DNA of 64,000 nt from Oerskovia flava. GTDB taxonomy: Bacteria; Actinomycetota; Actinomycetes; Actinomycetales; Cellulomonadaceae. Under the pieces are notes generated by a model. That model did not search any database and was not told the DNA's origin. It worked only from the letters and a program-made list of their open reading frames with translations. Location of the stretch: contig NZ_JAOXSR010000011.1 of the NCBI RefSeq assembly GCF_026163685.1, positions 121,320 to 185,319 of the forward strand, read 5' to 3'. Below are positions 48,890-63,867 of this stretch, one piece after another. The position numbers and the translations under genes are program-made. Positions within the stretch are counted from its first letter, which is position 1, and the number at the start of each line of letters is the position of its first letter.

Positions 48890-50491
48890 ATGACGCACGC
48901 TCCGACGCCTACCACCACCCCCCGCCGGCCGCGCCCACGGGTGCTGAGCATCGCGGGCACCGATCCCACGGGTGGTGCGGGCATCCAGGCCGATCTCAAG
49001 GCGTTCGCCGCGCACGGGGCGTACGGCATGGCCGTGACCACGGCCCTCGTGGCGCAGAACACGCACGGCGTGCGCTCGGCGCACGTGCCGGGGCCCGCCT
49101 TCCTGCGCGAGCAGCTCGACGCGGTGTCCGACGACGTGACGATCGACGCCGTGAAGATCGGGATGGTCGCGGACGAGCCCAACGCCCGGGTCATCGCGGC
49201 GTGGCTCGACGCGCTCGACGCGCGCACCGACGGTCGGGCAGCCGTCGTCCTGGACCCCGTGATGGTCGCCACGAGCGGGCACCGCCTGCTCGACGAGGGC
49301 GCGGAGCAGGCGGTCCGCGACCTGGTGCGCCGTGCCGACGTCGTCACGCCGAACCTGGCCGAGCTCGCCGTCCTCGTCGGCGAGCAGGTCGCGACGACCT
49401 GGGCCGGTGCCCTGGCGCAGGCGCGCTCGCTCGCCACGTCGAGCGGCGCCGTCGTGCTCCTCAAGGGCGGCCACCTCACGGGCGAGGACTGCCCGGACGC
49501 GCTCGTGCCCCCCGGGGCCGGCGTGCGGGGGAGCGGCGACGGCGCGTTCGACGACGTCACCGTCTTCGACGGGGAGCGGGTCGCGACGCCGCACACGCAC
49601 GGGACCGGCTGCTCGTTGTCGGCCGCGATCGCGGCGCTGCGCCCGCAGCGGCCCGGCTGGGCGGAGGCCGTGCGGGACGCCAAGGAGTGGCTGACGGGTG
49701 CGCTGCACGCCGGGGGCGCGCTGCAGGTCGGGTCCGGACGTGGTCCCGTCGACGCGCTGCACGCCACGAACCTCGGCGCCCGACGCTTCACCGACGAGGC
49801 GTGGGACCGCGTGGCGGGGTGGCGGGCCGCCGTCGAGCACATGCCGTTCGTCCGGGCGCTCGCGGACGGGTCGCTGCCCGCGGACGCCTTCGCGTTCTAC
49901 CTCGCCCAGGACGCCGCCTACCTCGCGGAGTACGCGCGGGCGCTGTCCGCGGCGAGCGCGCTGGCCCCGGACCCGGCCGCGAGGTCGTTCTTCGCGGCGT
50001 CGGCCGTCACGTCCCTCGAGGTGGAGACCGCGCTGCACCGCGACTGGCTCGGTGAGCACGCCGGCCTCGACCGGACCGCGATCGAGCAGGTCGAGCCGTC
50101 ACCGGTGACCGCCGCGTACACCGACCACCTGCACGCCGCGACCACCCGCTCCTACGCGCAGGCCGTCGCCGCGCTGCTGCCGTGCTTCCGGCTGTACGCG
50201 CACATCGGGGACGTGCTCGTGCGCCGGGCCGGCGACCTCACCGGGCACCCCTACGCCCGCTGGATCACGACCTACGCCGACGAGGGCTTCCAGGCGGCGA
50301 CCCGCACCGCCGGCCTGCTCGCGGACTCCGCCGCCCGGTGGGTCTCACCCGCGGAGCGCGAGCTGATGCTGCGGGCCTACGAGCGCTCCTCGATGCACGA
50401 GTACCTGTTCTTCGACCAGGGCCTCACCCGCCCGGCCTGGCCCGCGCCGCCCGTGCCGGCAGTCACAGCGCCCCGGCCGGTGCGGGTCTGA
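48890..50491 (+). CDS. Bifunctional hydroxymethylpyrimidine (phosphate) kinase and TenA-type thiaminase II
   Basis: This is a fusion of 533 residues. The N-terminal part is ThiD, phosphorylating HMP to HMP-PP: SIAGTDPTGGAGIQADLKAF, VLDPVMVA and HGTGCSLSAAIAA are visible. From about residue 290 follows a TenA domain (FAFYLAQDAAYLAEYARAL, LLPCFRLYAHIG with the active-site Cys), which salvages pyrimidine from degraded thiamine. ATG 48890 lies 9 nt after AGAGGG and is preferred over ATG 48881, which lies within the riboswitch stem. It is controlled by the TPP riboswitch. Confidence 0.95.
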   Translation: MTHAPTPTTTPRRPRPRVLSIAGTDPTGGAGIQADLKAFAAHGAYGMAVTTALVAQNTHGVRSAHVPGPAFLREQLDAVSDDVTIDAVKIGMVADEPNARVIAAWLDALDARTDGRAAVVLDPVMVATSGHRLLDEGAEQAVRDLVRRADVVTPNLAELAVLVGEQVATTWAGALAQARSLATSSGAVVLLKGGHLTGEDCPDALVPPGAGVRGSGDGAFDDVTVFDGERVATPHTHGTGCSLSAAIAALRPQRPGWAEAVRDAKEWLTGALHAGGALQVGSGRGPVDALHATNLGARRFTDEAWDRVAGWRAAVEHMPFVRALADGSLPADAFAFYLAQDAAYLAEYARALSAASALAPDPAARSFFAASAVTSLEVETALHRDWLGEHAGLDRTAIEQVEPSPVTAAYTDHLHAATTRSYAQAVAALLPCFRLYAHIGDVLVRRAGDLTGHPYARWITTYADEGFQAATRTAGLLADSAARWVSPAERELMLRAYERSSMHEYLFFDQGLTRPAWPAPPVPAVTAPRPVRV

Positions 50492-50768
50492 GTGCGCTCG
50501 TCACCTCACCGTCCACCTCGCCGCTCGGGTAGGTGCAGTCGTAGCCGGGCGGCAGCCAGCGCCACTGCGAGCCGACGTCGCCGACCGCGACCCCGGCGGG
50601 GCGGTCGCGCACGCACGCGTCGCGCGCCTGGCCGAGGCCCTGGCTCGCGTAGAACAGCACGAGCACACCGGTGAACAGGACGGCGAGCACGGTGACGGTC
50701 CGGCGCAGCGCGGGCGACGGGCCGCCCTGCTCCTCGCCCGGGCGCGGCGGCACCCAGTCCCAGCTCAC
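50463..50768 (-). CDS. Small hypothetical membrane protein
   Basis: The 101-residue protein has one membrane segment (about 23-43) and an external C-terminal part with two cysteines (ARDACVRD and GYDCTYP). It matches no family I recognise. GTG 50768 overlaps the quinone oxidoreductase stop by 4 nt on the minus strand; its 3' end overlaps the convergent ThiD-TenA gene by 29 nt. A role linked to the oxidoreductase is possible but only by position. Confidence 0.65.
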   Translation of the reverse strand: MSWDWVPPRPGEEQGGPSPALRRTVTVLAVLFTGVLVLFYASQGLGQARDACVRDRPAGVAVGDVGSQWRWLPPGYDCTYPSGEVDGEVTSALRPAPAGAL

Positions 50769-51778
50769 GCGACCGGACCCGTGCCCGGACCCGTGCCCGG
50801 CAGGAGGAGCACCTTGCCGGTGGTGGCGCGGCCCTCGAGGGCGCGGTGGGCGCTCGCGGCCTCGGCGAGGGGGTAGGTCGCCCCGATGCGGACGTCGAGA
50901 TCCCCGGAGCCGACGAGACCCAGGACCTCCGCGGCACGCTCGGCGAGCTCGGCGCGCGTCGCGGTGTAGTCCCCGAGCTTGGGGCGGGTCACGAACACCG
51001 AGCCGGCGGCGTTGAGCCGCTGCAGGTCGACGGGCGGGACCTGCCCGGAGGACCCGCCGAAGAGCACGAGCATGCCGCGCCGGCGCAGCGAGGCGAGCGA
51101 GGCGTCGAAGGTGTCCTTGCCGACGGAGTCGTACGCGACGGCGACCCCGGCCCCGCCGGTCAGGCCGCGCACGACCTCCGGCAGGTCCGCCGTCAGGTCG
51201 CCGAGCGCGGTGTACTGGATCGTGTGCTCGGCCCCGGCCGCGCGCGAGAGCTCGGCCTTCTCGGGCGTGGAGACGGTGGAGATCACGCGACCCCCGCGGG
51301 CGACGACGAGCTGGGTCAGGAGGAGACCGACGCCGCCGGCACCGGCGTGCACGAGGACGTCGTCACCGGCCCGGACCGGGTAGGTCGACGTCGCGAGGTA
51401 GTGCGCGGTGAGACCCTGCAGGGCGACGGCGGCCGCGGTGGCGAGCTCGACGTCGTCGGGCACGCCCACCGCCTGCTCGGCGGCGACGACGACACGCTCG
51501 GCGTAGGAGCCGGGCGCCTCGGTCCACACGACCCGGTCCCCGACGGCGAGGCCGTCCACCCCCGTGCCGAGCTCCTCGACCACGCCAGCGCCCTCCGATC
51601 CGACGACGTGCGGGTAGTCCACCGGGTAGACGCCGGACCGGCGATAGGTGTCGATGAAGTTCACCCCGGCGGCCGCGACCCGCACGAGCACCTCGCCGGG
51701 TCCGGGGGAGGGGTCGGGCACCTCGCGGTGCTCCAGGACGTCGGGGCCACCCGCCTCGCGGGCCACGATTGCGCGCAT
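50765..51778 (-). CDS. Quinone oxidoreductase (zeta-crystallin type, MDR superfamily)
   Basis: This 337-residue NADPH-dependent member of the zinc-free medium-chain reductases has GVNFIDTYRRSGVYPVDYPHVVGSEGAG near the N-terminus (partly: SGVYPVDYPHVVGSEGAG), the coenzyme-binding HAGAGGVGLLLTQL loop, and VAYDSVGKDTF. This pattern matches QorA. ATG 51778 lies 6 nt after TAGGCT on its strand, so it is probably leaderless. Divergent from argC across an 83-nt gap that also contains the arginine operator. Confidence 0.93.
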   Translation of the reverse strand: MRAIVAREAGGPDVLEHREVPDPSPGPGEVLVRVAAAGVNFIDTYRRSGVYPVDYPHVVGSEGAGVVEELGTGVDGLAVGDRVVWTEAPGSYAERVVVAAEQAVGVPDDVELATAAAVALQGLTAHYLATSTYPVRAGDDVLVHAGAGGVGLLLTQLVVARGGRVISTVSTPEKAELSRAAGAEHTIQYTALGDLTADLPEVVRGLTGGAGVAVAYDSVGKDTFDASLASLRRRGMLVLFGGSSGQVPPVDLQRLNAAGSVFVTRPKLGDYTATRAELAERAAEVLGLVGSGDLDVRIGATYPLAEAASAHRALEGRATTGKVLLLPGTGPGTGPVA

Positions 51779-51784
51779 GGACCC

Positions 51785-51790
51785 AGCCTA
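51785..51790 (-). promoter_or_regulatory. Candidate -10 element for a leaderless quinone oxidoreductase transcript
   Basis: TAGGCT on the minus strand ends 6 nt before the ATG at 51778; no ribosome binding site is present. Confidence 0.55.
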
Positions 51791-51836
51791 GGGTGCCCGG
51801 CTGCGCATGACCGGCCCGGGTGGTGTGCCCGGTGTC

Positions 51837-51864
51837 TGCATAAGTATGTATAGTGCTGCATATG
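51837..51864 (+). promoter_or_regulatory. ARG-box-like operator over the argC promoter and start
   Basis: Half-sites TGCATA (51837-51842), TATGTA (51845-51850) and TGCATA (51857-51862) alternate in orientation, resembling ArgR/AhrC boxes of actinobacteria. The -10-like TATAGT (51849-51854) lies inside and ends 7 nt before the argC ATG. ArgR bound with arginine would block transcription directly. argR is the sixth gene of the operon. Confidence 0.7.
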
Positions 51865-52938
51865 ACGATCACCGTGGCGGTCGCCGGTGCCTCCGGGTAC
51901 GCGGGCGGCGAGACGCTCCGCCTGCTGGCCGGGCACCCCGACGTCGAGATCGGTGCGCTGACCGCCCACTCGAACGCGGGCAGCCCGCTCGGCGCCCACC
52001 AGCCGCACCTGCGCTCGCTCGCCGAACGGGTGCTGCTCCCGACGACCCTCGAGCACCTCGCCGGCCACGACGTCGTCGTGCTCGCCCTGCCGCACGGCGC
52101 GTCCGGCGAGATCGCCGCACAGCTGCCCGACGACGTGCTCGTCATCGACCTCGGTGCCGACCACCGGCTGACCTCGGCGACGGACTGGGAGGCGTTCTAC
52201 GGCTCCGAGCACGCGGGCACGTGGCCCTACGGCCTGCCCGAGCTCCTGCTCACCGAGCAGCCGGGCGCCCAGGCGCGCGAGACCAAGCAGCGCGAGATCC
52301 TGGTCGGCGCGCGGCGCATCGCGGTCCCCGGGTGCAACGTCACCGCCGTCACCCTCGGCCTGCAGCCCGGGATCGCGGCCGGGCTCGTCGACGGTCGCGA
52401 CCTCGTCGCGGTGCTCGCCAACGGCTACTCCGGCGCGGGCCGCTCGCTCAGGACGCACCTGCTGGCCTCGGAGGGCCTCGGCTCCGCCCAGCCCTACGCC
52501 GTCGGCGGCACCCACCGGCACATCCCCGAGATCGCGCAGAACCTCCGCGCGGCGGGTGCGTCCGAGGTGACCATCTCCTTCACGCCCACGCTCGTGCCCA
52601 TGGCACGGGGCATCCTCGCGACCGCGACCGCACGGCTCGCGCCCGGGCACGAGGGCGCCACCGACGACCAGGTGCGCCAGGCGTGGGAGCAGGCCTACGC
52701 GGGCGAACCGTTCGTGCAGCTCCTGCCCGCCGGGCAGTGGCCGACGACGGCGATGACCCTGGGCGCCAACACCGCCCTCGTGCAGGTCGCCGTGGACCGC
52801 GCTGCGGGGCGGGTCGTCACGGTCACCGCGATCGACAACCTCGTCAAGGGCACCGCGGGCGCCGCGGTGCAGTCCATGAACATCGCCCTCGGCCTGCCGC
52901 AGACGGCCGGTCTCACGACCGAAGGGGTCGCACCGTGA
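51862..52938 (+). CDS. argC: N-acetyl-gamma-glutamyl-phosphate reductase ArgC
   Basis: ArgC reduces N-acetylglutamyl phosphate with NADPH, the third step of arginine synthesis. The 358-residue product has the nucleotide motif [16 protein letters not shown], the active-site motif [15 protein letters not shown] with catalytic Cys and the [12 protein letters not shown] segment. ATG 51862 gives [12 protein letters not shown]; a GTG three codons earlier (51853) is in frame but lies in the -10 element. First gene of argCJBDFR, overlapping argJ by 4 nt. Confidence 0.97.
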   Translation: MTITVAVAGASGYAGGETLRLLAGHPDVEIGALTAHSNAGSPLGAHQPHLRSLAERVLLPTTLEHLAGHDVVVLALPHGASGEIAAQLPDDVLVIDLGADHRLTSATDWEAFYGSEHAGTWPYGLPELLLTEQPGAQARETKQREILVGARRIAVPGCNVTAVTLGLQPGIAAGLVDGRDLVAVLANGYSGAGRSLRTHLLASEGLGSAQPYAVGGTHRHIPEIAQNLRAAGASEVTISFTPTLVPMARGILATATARLAPGHEGATDDQVRQAWEQAYAGEPFVQLLPAGQWPTTAMTLGANTALVQVAVDRAAGRVVTVTAIDNLVKGTAGAAVQSMNIALGLPQTAGLTTEGVAP

Positions 52939-54146
52939 CCGTCACCTCGCCCCGCGGCTTCCGGGCCGCCGGCGTCGCCGCCGGGCTCAAGTCCACCGGG
53001 GCGCGCGACGTCGCGCTCGTCGTCAACGACGGACCCCTCGACGTCGCCGCAGCCGTGCTCACCGCCAACCGCGTGTTCGCCGCGCCCGTCGCGTGGACGC
53101 GGCAGGCGGTGAGCGACGGTCGCGCGAGCGCGGTCGTGCTCAACTCCGGCGGCGCGAACGCGTGCACGGGTCCCGAGGGCTTCGCGGACACGCACCGTAC
53201 CGCCGAGCACGTCGCCGACCTGCTCGCGACCTCCGCGGGCGACGTCCTCGTGTGCTCGACCGGCCTCATCGGCGTGCGCCTGCCCATGACCGAGCTCCTC
53301 GCCGGCGTGGACGCCGCGGCCACCGCCCTGGACGACCCCGCCTCCGCGACGACGGGCGGCGAGGACGCGGCGCTCGCGATCATGACCACCGACACCGTCG
53401 CCAAGACCGTCGAGGTCGTGCGGACGGCAGCCGACTCCGCCGCCCCGGACGGCGCGGCGAGCTGGTCGGTCGGCGGGATGGCCAAGGGCGCCGGGATGCT
53501 CGCCCCGGGCCTCGCGACGATGCTGTGCGTCCTGACGACCGACGCCGTCGTCGACGCCGCGACCGCCGACGCCGCGCTGCGCGCCGCGACCCGGGCCACG
53601 CTCGACCGCGTGGACTCCGACGGCTGCATGTCGACGAACGACACCGTGATCCTGCTCGCCTCCGGCGCGTCCGGGGTGCCGGTGGACGCCGCCGCGCTCA
53701 CCGACGCCCTGACCGAGGCCTGCGGCTCGCTCGCACGCCAGCTCGTCGCGGACGCCGAGGGCGCGAGCCACGAGGTCGCCGTCACCGTGGTGGGCGCGAC
53801 CAGCGAGGACGCTGCCGTCGCGGTCGCACGGGCCGTCACCCGGTCCAACCTCGTCAAGACGGCGATCTTCGGCAACGACGCCAACTGGGGACGGATCGTC
53901 TCCGCGGTCGGGACCGTGCCCGAGGATGTCGCCCCGTTCGACGCCCTCGCCCTCGACGTCCGCGTCAACGGCGTGCAGGTGTGCCGTGCCGGGGGAGTGG
54001 GGGAGCCGCGCGAGCTCGTCGACCTCGCCGCCGCGCGCGAGGTGCAGGTCGAGATCGACCTGCACGCGGGCGACGCGGCCGCGACCGTCTGGACCAACGA
54101 CCTCACCCACGACTACGTCCACGAGAACAGCGCCTACTCCTCATGA
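52935..54146 (+). CDS. argJ: Bifunctional glutamate N-acetyltransferase / amino-acid acetyltransferase ArgJ
   Basis: ArgJ recycles the acetyl group from N-acetylornithine to glutamate and may also use acetyl-CoA. The 403-residue precursor carries the autocleavage site [14 protein letters not shown], where the Thr after Ala becomes the N-terminal nucleophile of the beta chain. [10 protein letters not shown] and [10 protein letters not shown] are further family motifs. The presence of argJ explains why argA and argE are not in the cluster. The GTG overlaps argC and the stop overlaps argB, 4 nt each. Confidence 0.97.
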   Translation: MTVTSPRGFRAAGVAAGLKSTGARDVALVVNDGPLDVAAAVLTANRVFAAPVAWTRQAVSDGRASAVVLNSGGANACTGPEGFADTHRTAEHVADLLATSAGDVLVCSTGLIGVRLPMTELLAGVDAAATALDDPASATTGGEDAALAIMTTDTVAKTVEVVRTAADSAAPDGAASWSVGGMAKGAGMLAPGLATMLCVLTTDAVVDAATADAALRAATRATLDRVDSDGCMSTNDTVILLASGASGVPVDAAALTDALTEACGSLARQLVADAEGASHEVAVTVVGATSEDAAVAVARAVTRSNLVKTAIFGNDANWGRIVSAVGTVPEDVAPFDALALDVRVNGVQVCRAGGVGEPRELVDLAAAREVQVEIDLHAGDAAATVWTNDLTHDYVHENSAYSS

Positions 54147-55107
54147 GCACCGACAGCCCCGCACCGACGCCCGCACCTGCGCCCGTCCGTGACCTGCCGC
54201 CCGTCCCCGACGACTTCGTCTTCAACCCGCGCACGGACCTGCGGCCCGACCAGAAGGCCGAGGTCCTCCTCGAGGCCATGCCGTGGCTCCAGGAGTTCCG
54301 CGACGCCCTCGTCGTCGTCAAGTACGGCGGCAACGCCATGGTCGACGACACCCTCAAGGCCGCGTTCGCCCAGGACATGGTCTTCCTGCGCCAGGTCGGG
54401 CTGCACCCCGTCGTCGTGCACGGCGGCGGCCCGCAGATCTCCGCGATGCTCGACCGGCTCGGCATCGCCAGCGAGTTCCGCGGTGGCCTGCGCGTCACGA
54501 CCCCCGAGGCGATGGACGTCGTGCGGATGGTGCTCACGGGCCAGGTCTCGCGCGAGCTCGTCGGGCTGATCAACGCCCACGGACCGCTCGCCGTCGGGCT
54601 CTCGGGCGAGGACGGGGGGCTCCTGCAGGCCCGCCGCCGGAACGCGGTCGTCGACGGCGAGCCCGTCGACGTCGGCCTTGTCGGTGACGTCGTCGAGGTG
54701 CACCCGTCGGCGGTCCAGGACCTGCTCGACGCCGGTCGTATCCCGGTCGTCTCGACGATCGCCCCGGACATCGAGGACCCGACGCAGGTCCTCAACGTCA
54801 ACGCCGACACCGCCGCCGCGGCGCTCGCCGTCGCGCTGGGCGCCAAGAAGCTCGTCGTCCTCACCGACGTCGAAGGGCTGTACACCTCGTGGCCGGACAA
54901 GGGCTCGCTCGTCAGCGAGATCACCGCGACCGAGCTCGCGGAGCTCCTGCCCTCCCTCGAGTCCGGCATGGTCCCCAAGATGGAGGCGTGCCTGCGCGCC
55001 GTCGAGGGCGGGGTGCCCGCCGCCACCGTGATCGACGGGCGCGTCGCGCACTCGCTGTTGCTCGAGGTCTTCACCACCGAGGGCAACGGCACGATGGTGG
55101 TGCCGTC

Positions 55108-55111
<4 letters not shown>
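54143..55111 (+). CDS. argB: Acetylglutamate kinase ArgB
   Basis: This amino acid kinase phosphorylates N-acetylglutamate and is the usual point of arginine feedback inhibition. The 322-residue protein shows [12 protein letters not shown] near residue 55, [42 protein letters not shown] (partly) and the C-terminal [17 protein letters not shown]. An N-terminal extension of about 45 residues, Pro-rich then helical, fits arginine-sensitive hexameric enzymes. ATGA overlaps at both ends. Confidence 0.97.
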
Positions 55112-57855
<2,744 letters not shown>

Positions 57856-57913
57856 GCCGGGCACCTTTCCTGACACACTTGACCCACCCCACCAACGCAA
57901 GGAAGAGATCGTC

Positions 57914-60622
<2,709 letters not shown>

Positions 60623-60677
60623 CCGGGTCCGTGCCTCCCGTGCTCAGGTCTCGTTCGAGGTGCCGGCGGGCGACGTC

Positions 60678-61259
60678 GTGAGCGTGTCTCCCGCCGTCCT
60701 CGACGACCTCGTCGCACGCGTCCGGTCCGGTGCGCCGCACCTGGGTACGGGACCGGACGCGGTGCGTCTCGTCCTCGTCGACGGACCTGCGGGCTCGGGC
60801 AAGACGACGCTGGCCGCCCAGCTCGCGGCGGCGCTGCCGGCCCAGGTGATCCACATGGACGACCTCTACGAGGGATGGAGCGGTCTGGGCGTCGGCGTCG
60901 TGCGGCTCGCCGACCAGGTGATCGACCCCCTGGCCGCCGGGCGGGCCGGGCGGTACCAGCGCTACGACTGGGAGCGTGGTGAGCTCGCGGAGTGGCACGA
61001 CGTGCCGCGGGCTCCTTCCGTGGTGGTCGAGGGCTGCGGCGCGGGCGCCCGGCGCTTCGCGGACCTCACCACGTTGCTCGTCTGGGTCGAGGCCGACGAC
61101 GACGTGCGGCTGGCCCGGGGTCTCGACCGGGACGGCCAGGACGCACACGAGCACTGGGTCGCGTGGATGCAGGAGGAGCGGGAGGTCTACCGCGAGCAGG
61201 CCACGGCGCGGCGAGCGGACGTCCGTCTCGACGGGTGGGGAGCGGTCGTGCACGGCTGA
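60678..61259 (+). CDS. P-loop kinase, uridine kinase-like
   Basis: This protein of about 193 residues has Walker A VDGPAGSGKTTLAAQL (GPAGSGKTT at 36-44), the acidic DDLYEGWSGL segment after beta-2 and RYQRYDWERGE, a layout seen in uridine kinase-like and adenylylsulfate kinase-like small kinases. The substrate cannot be assigned. The start is uncertain: GTG 60678, 60684 or 60660 are all in frame and none has a clear ribosome binding site. It sits 55 nt behind argH and may share its transcript. Confidence 0.8.
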   Translation: MSVSPAVLDDLVARVRSGAPHLGTGPDAVRLVLVDGPAGSGKTTLAAQLAAALPAQVIHMDDLYEGWSGLGVGVVRLADQVIDPLAAGRAGRYQRYDWERGELAEWHDVPRAPSVVVEGCGAGARRFADLTTLLVWVEADDDVRLARGLDRDGQDAHEHWVAWMQEEREVYREQATARRADVRLDGWGAVVHG

Positions 61260-61363
61260 CCGGTCATGGCACCCGGAGGGCCGAGGGCGTACCCTCGGGC
61301 CACAGGTCGGCGCTGCGGGCGAGCGCGGACCGTGCCCGTGCCGGACCACGGACAGGAGACGTC

Positions 61364-62101
61364 GTGAGCGAGCGCAGCGCGACCACCGGCCCGAGCCCCG
61401 GACCGGGGTCGGTGTCGGTCTACGTGGGGAGCGCGCGGGAACGTTCCGTGCACGACGCGGTCGGCCGCTGGAACGTCCCCGGACGGGGGTGGTTCGCACG
61501 TCCGGTGCTCGACGTCGCGCACGACCTCCTCGGGGCGAGCCTGACCCGGCGCAGCGCGCTCGGTGACGTCACGCTCCGGATCACCGAGGTCGAGGCCTAC
61601 GCCGGGGCGGACGACCCGGGCTCCCACGCCTTCCGCGGGCGCACCGAGCGCAACCGGGCGATGTTCGGCACACCCGGTTCGCTGTACGTCTACCGTCACC
61701 TGGGTCTTCACCACTGCGTCAACATCGTGTGCGGGCCGGTCGGCCACGCCGCGGCCGTCCTCGTGCGAGCGGGGGAGGTGACCGACGGCGTCGAGCTGGC
61801 GAGAGCACGCCGTGTCGCCTCGGGCGTGTGCGACTCCGAGCGGCAGATCGCCCGCGGCCCCGCCAGGACGGCCGTCGCGCTCGACCTGGACCTGCGGCAC
61901 TACGGCGGCGACGTCACGGACCCGGAGGGCGAGGTCGTCCTGCACCGTCCGACCGACGGGCACCGGCCCTCGGTCGCGAGCGGCCCCCGGGTAGGGGTGG
62001 CCGGCGAGGGCGGCCGCGGTGACCTCTACCCGTGGCGCATGTGGCTCATCGGCGACCCCACCGTCTCTGCGTACCGACCGGTGGGTCGGCGCTCGCGCTG
62101 A
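61364..62101 (+). CDS. 3-methyladenine DNA glycosylase (AAG/MPG family)
   Basis: This base-excision repair enzyme removes alkylated purines. The 245-residue protein has the family core: FARPVLDVAHDLLGASLTRR, RITEVEAYAGADDPGSHAFRG with the catalytic Glu, MFGTPGSLYVYRHLGLHHCVNIVC (partly quoted) and RGPARTAVAL. An N-terminal disordered stretch of about 40 residues precedes the domain. CAGGAGAC lies before GTG 61364 and decides the start. It is commonly found near argH and tyrS in actinobacteria. Confidence 0.92.
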   Translation: MSERSATTGPSPGPGSVSVYVGSARERSVHDAVGRWNVPGRGWFARPVLDVAHDLLGASLTRRSALGDVTLRITEVEAYAGADDPGSHAFRGRTERNRAMFGTPGSLYVYRHLGLHHCVNIVCGPVGHAAAVLVRAGEVTDGVELARARRVASGVCDSERQIARGPARTAVALDLDLRHYGGDVTDPEGEVVLHRPTDGHRPSVASGPRVGVAGEGGRGDLYPWRMWLIGDPTVSAYRPVGRRSR

Positions 62102-62271
62102 CGGGCGACCGGCTGACGTCGCGTCGGGTGGACTCGGGTGATGGACGCGGGTGATGGACGCGTGGGCCGGCGGTCGCCGGACAGGGCAGACTAGTCGTGC
62201 GGGCCGGTCGGGCCCGTTCCCTGTGCGGGTCGTCGCGATCGCGTCCGCCCGCACCCGACGAAGGAGCAGTA

Positions 62272-63540
62272 GTGGACGACGTTCTCGACGAGTTGCAATG
62301 GCGAGGCCTGGTGGCGCAGTCCACCGACGAGGCCGCGCTGCGTGCTGCGCTGGCCGAGGGTCCGATCACCTATTACTGCGGCTTCGACCCGACCGCACCG
62401 AGCCTGCACCACGGGCACCTGGTGCAGCTCCTCCTGCTGCGCCACCTCCAGCTCGCCGGGCACCGTGCGGTGGCGCTCGTCGGTGGGGCGACCGGCATGA
62501 TCGGCGACCCCCGGCAGTCGGGGGAGCGGGTGCTCAACACCAAGGAGACCGTCGCGGACTGGACCGACCGGCTGCGTAGCCAGGTCTCCCGCTTCCTCGA
62601 TCTCGAGGGTGACAACCCGGCCCGGGTCGTCAACAACCTCGACTGGATCTCGGGTCTGTCGGCGATCGACCTCCTGCGGGACGTGGGCAAGCACTTCCGC
62701 CTCGGCACGATGCTGGCCAAGGACACGGTCGCGCGCCGCCTCCGCTCCGAGGAGGGGATCAGCTTCACCGAGTTCAGCTACCAGATCCTGCAGGCCGTCG
62801 ACTACCTCGAGCTGTTCCGCCGGCACGGAGTGAGCCTGCAGACCGGCGGCAACGACCAGTGGGGCAATCTCCTCGCGGGTGTCGAGCTGATCCGCAAGAC
62901 CGAGGGCGCCGCGGTGCACGTCCTCACGACGCCGCTGATCACCAAGGCGGACGGCACGAAGTTCGGCAAGACCGAGGGCGGGGCCGTGTGGCTCGACCCG
63001 GACATGATGAGCCCGTACGCCTTCTACCAGTACTGGGTCAACGCCGACGACGCGGACGTGATCGGCTGGCTGAAGATCTTCACCTTCCGTTCACGGGCTG
63101 AGATCGCCGAGCTCGAACGAGCGGTCGAGGAGCGGCCCGCGGCCCGTGAGGCGCAGAAGGTGCTGGCGACGGACGTGACGACACTGGTGCACGGCGCCGC
63201 AGCCACTCAGGCCGCCGTCGCGGCGAGCCAGGCACTCTTCGGCCGGGGCGAGATCCGTGACCTGGATGCCGAGACCCTCGGTGCGGCGGTGGCCGAGCTC
63301 CCCCGGGTCGCGACGCAGGCGGGTGCGGCGGTGACCGACCTGCTGGTCGAGAGCGGTCTGGTCCCGAGCAAGGCCGCCGCGCGGCGCGCCATTGCGGAGG
63401 GGGGTGCCTACGTCAACAACGTCAAGGTCACCGCCGACGACGCAGTGCTCGCCGCCGACGACCTCCTGCACGGGCGGTTCGCGGTGCTCCGCCGCGGCAA
63501 GCGCACGCTCGCGGTGGCCAGCGCGGAACCCACGAGCTAG
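62272..63540 (+). CDS. tyrS: Tyrosyl-tRNA synthetase
   Basis: This class I synthetase charges tRNA-Tyr. The 422-residue protein has the HIGH-like motif [13 protein letters not shown], the tyrosine-binding region [26 protein letters not shown] and the KMSKS-like loop KFGKTEGG. It ends in a C-terminal S4 tRNA-binding domain ([21 protein letters not shown]). GAAGGAG lies before GTG 62272; further upstream starts in the frame lack it. No T-box leader is seen. A long hairpin terminates it before the rRNA operon. Confidence 0.98.
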   Translation: MDDVLDELQWRGLVAQSTDEAALRAALAEGPITYYCGFDPTAPSLHHGHLVQLLLLRHLQLAGHRAVALVGGATGMIGDPRQSGERVLNTKETVADWTDRLRSQVSRFLDLEGDNPARVVNNLDWISGLSAIDLLRDVGKHFRLGTMLAKDTVARRLRSEEGISFTEFSYQILQAVDYLELFRRHGVSLQTGGNDQWGNLLAGVELIRKTEGAAVHVLTTPLITKADGTKFGKTEGGAVWLDPDMMSPYAFYQYWVNADDADVIGWLKIFTFRSRAEIAELERAVEERPAAREAQKVLATDVTTLVHGAAATQAAVAASQALFGRGEIRDLDAETLGAAVAELPRVATQAGAAVTDLLVESGLVPSKAAARRAIAEGGAYVNNVKVTADDAVLAADDLLHGRFAVLRRGKRTLAVASAEPTS

Positions 63541-63555
63541 CGCCCCATGCACGGT

Positions 63556-63592
63556 GACGGCCGGCTCAGGACCAGGTCCTGCGCCGGCCGTC
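63556..63592 (+). terminator. Strong hairpin terminator behind tyrS
   Basis: GACGGCCGGC (63556-63565) pairs with GCCGGCCGTC (63583-63592), and inside CAGGACC (63567-63573) pairs with GGTCCTG (63575-63581). Only one mismatch interrupts a stem of 17 bp. No T-run follows, as usual in high-GC actinobacteria. Confidence 0.85.
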
Positions 63593-63624
63593 GCCGGGTG
63601 TGGTCGGGGTCACCACACACCGGA

Positions 63625-63653
63625 TTGACCGAGGGCCCCCACGTGCGTAGTGT
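63625..63653 (+). promoter_or_regulatory. rRNA operon promoter P1
   Basis: TTGACC (63625-63630) and TAGTGT (63648-63653) are 17 nt apart, the best promoter match in the window. It follows the tyrS terminator and faces the rRNA leader. Confidence 0.8.
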
Positions 63654-63757
63654 TCTACTCGTTCGCCCGGCAGGGAGGAACAGACACCGAAGAGATCACC
63701 TCTGATGAGGAAGGTCCCGGTGGCTGGTCCCACGGGCGGTCCACCCTCTCGAAGGAA

Positions 63758-63777
63758 GCGCACGGTTCCCCGTGCGC
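63758..63777 (+). other. Hairpin between the two rRNA promoters
   Basis: GCGCACGG (63758-63765) and CCGTGCGC (63770-63777) form a perfect 8-bp stem with a TTCC loop. It would form only in the P1 transcript, where it could pause polymerase or act in processing. Confidence 0.5.
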
Positions 63778-63838
63778 CCAGCGAGGGGCGCTGGAACCTG
63801 GACACGGTCGGATCCATGCTCTGCAGGTCGGAGCGGGT

Positions 63839-63867
63839 TTGGACCAGGTCCGCGGGTCTGGTAAGTT
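63839..63867 (+). promoter_or_regulatory. rRNA operon promoter P2
   Basis: TTGGAC (63839-63844) and TAAGTT (63862-63867) are 17 nt apart, 214 nt downstream of P1. Tandem promoters are usual for rRNA operons. Confidence 0.65.

Noticed and set aside
52695..54122. 475-codon frame antisense to argJ
   Set aside because: argJ with its autocleavage motif is unambiguous; the antisense frame is rich in Arg, Gly and His with no fold signature.
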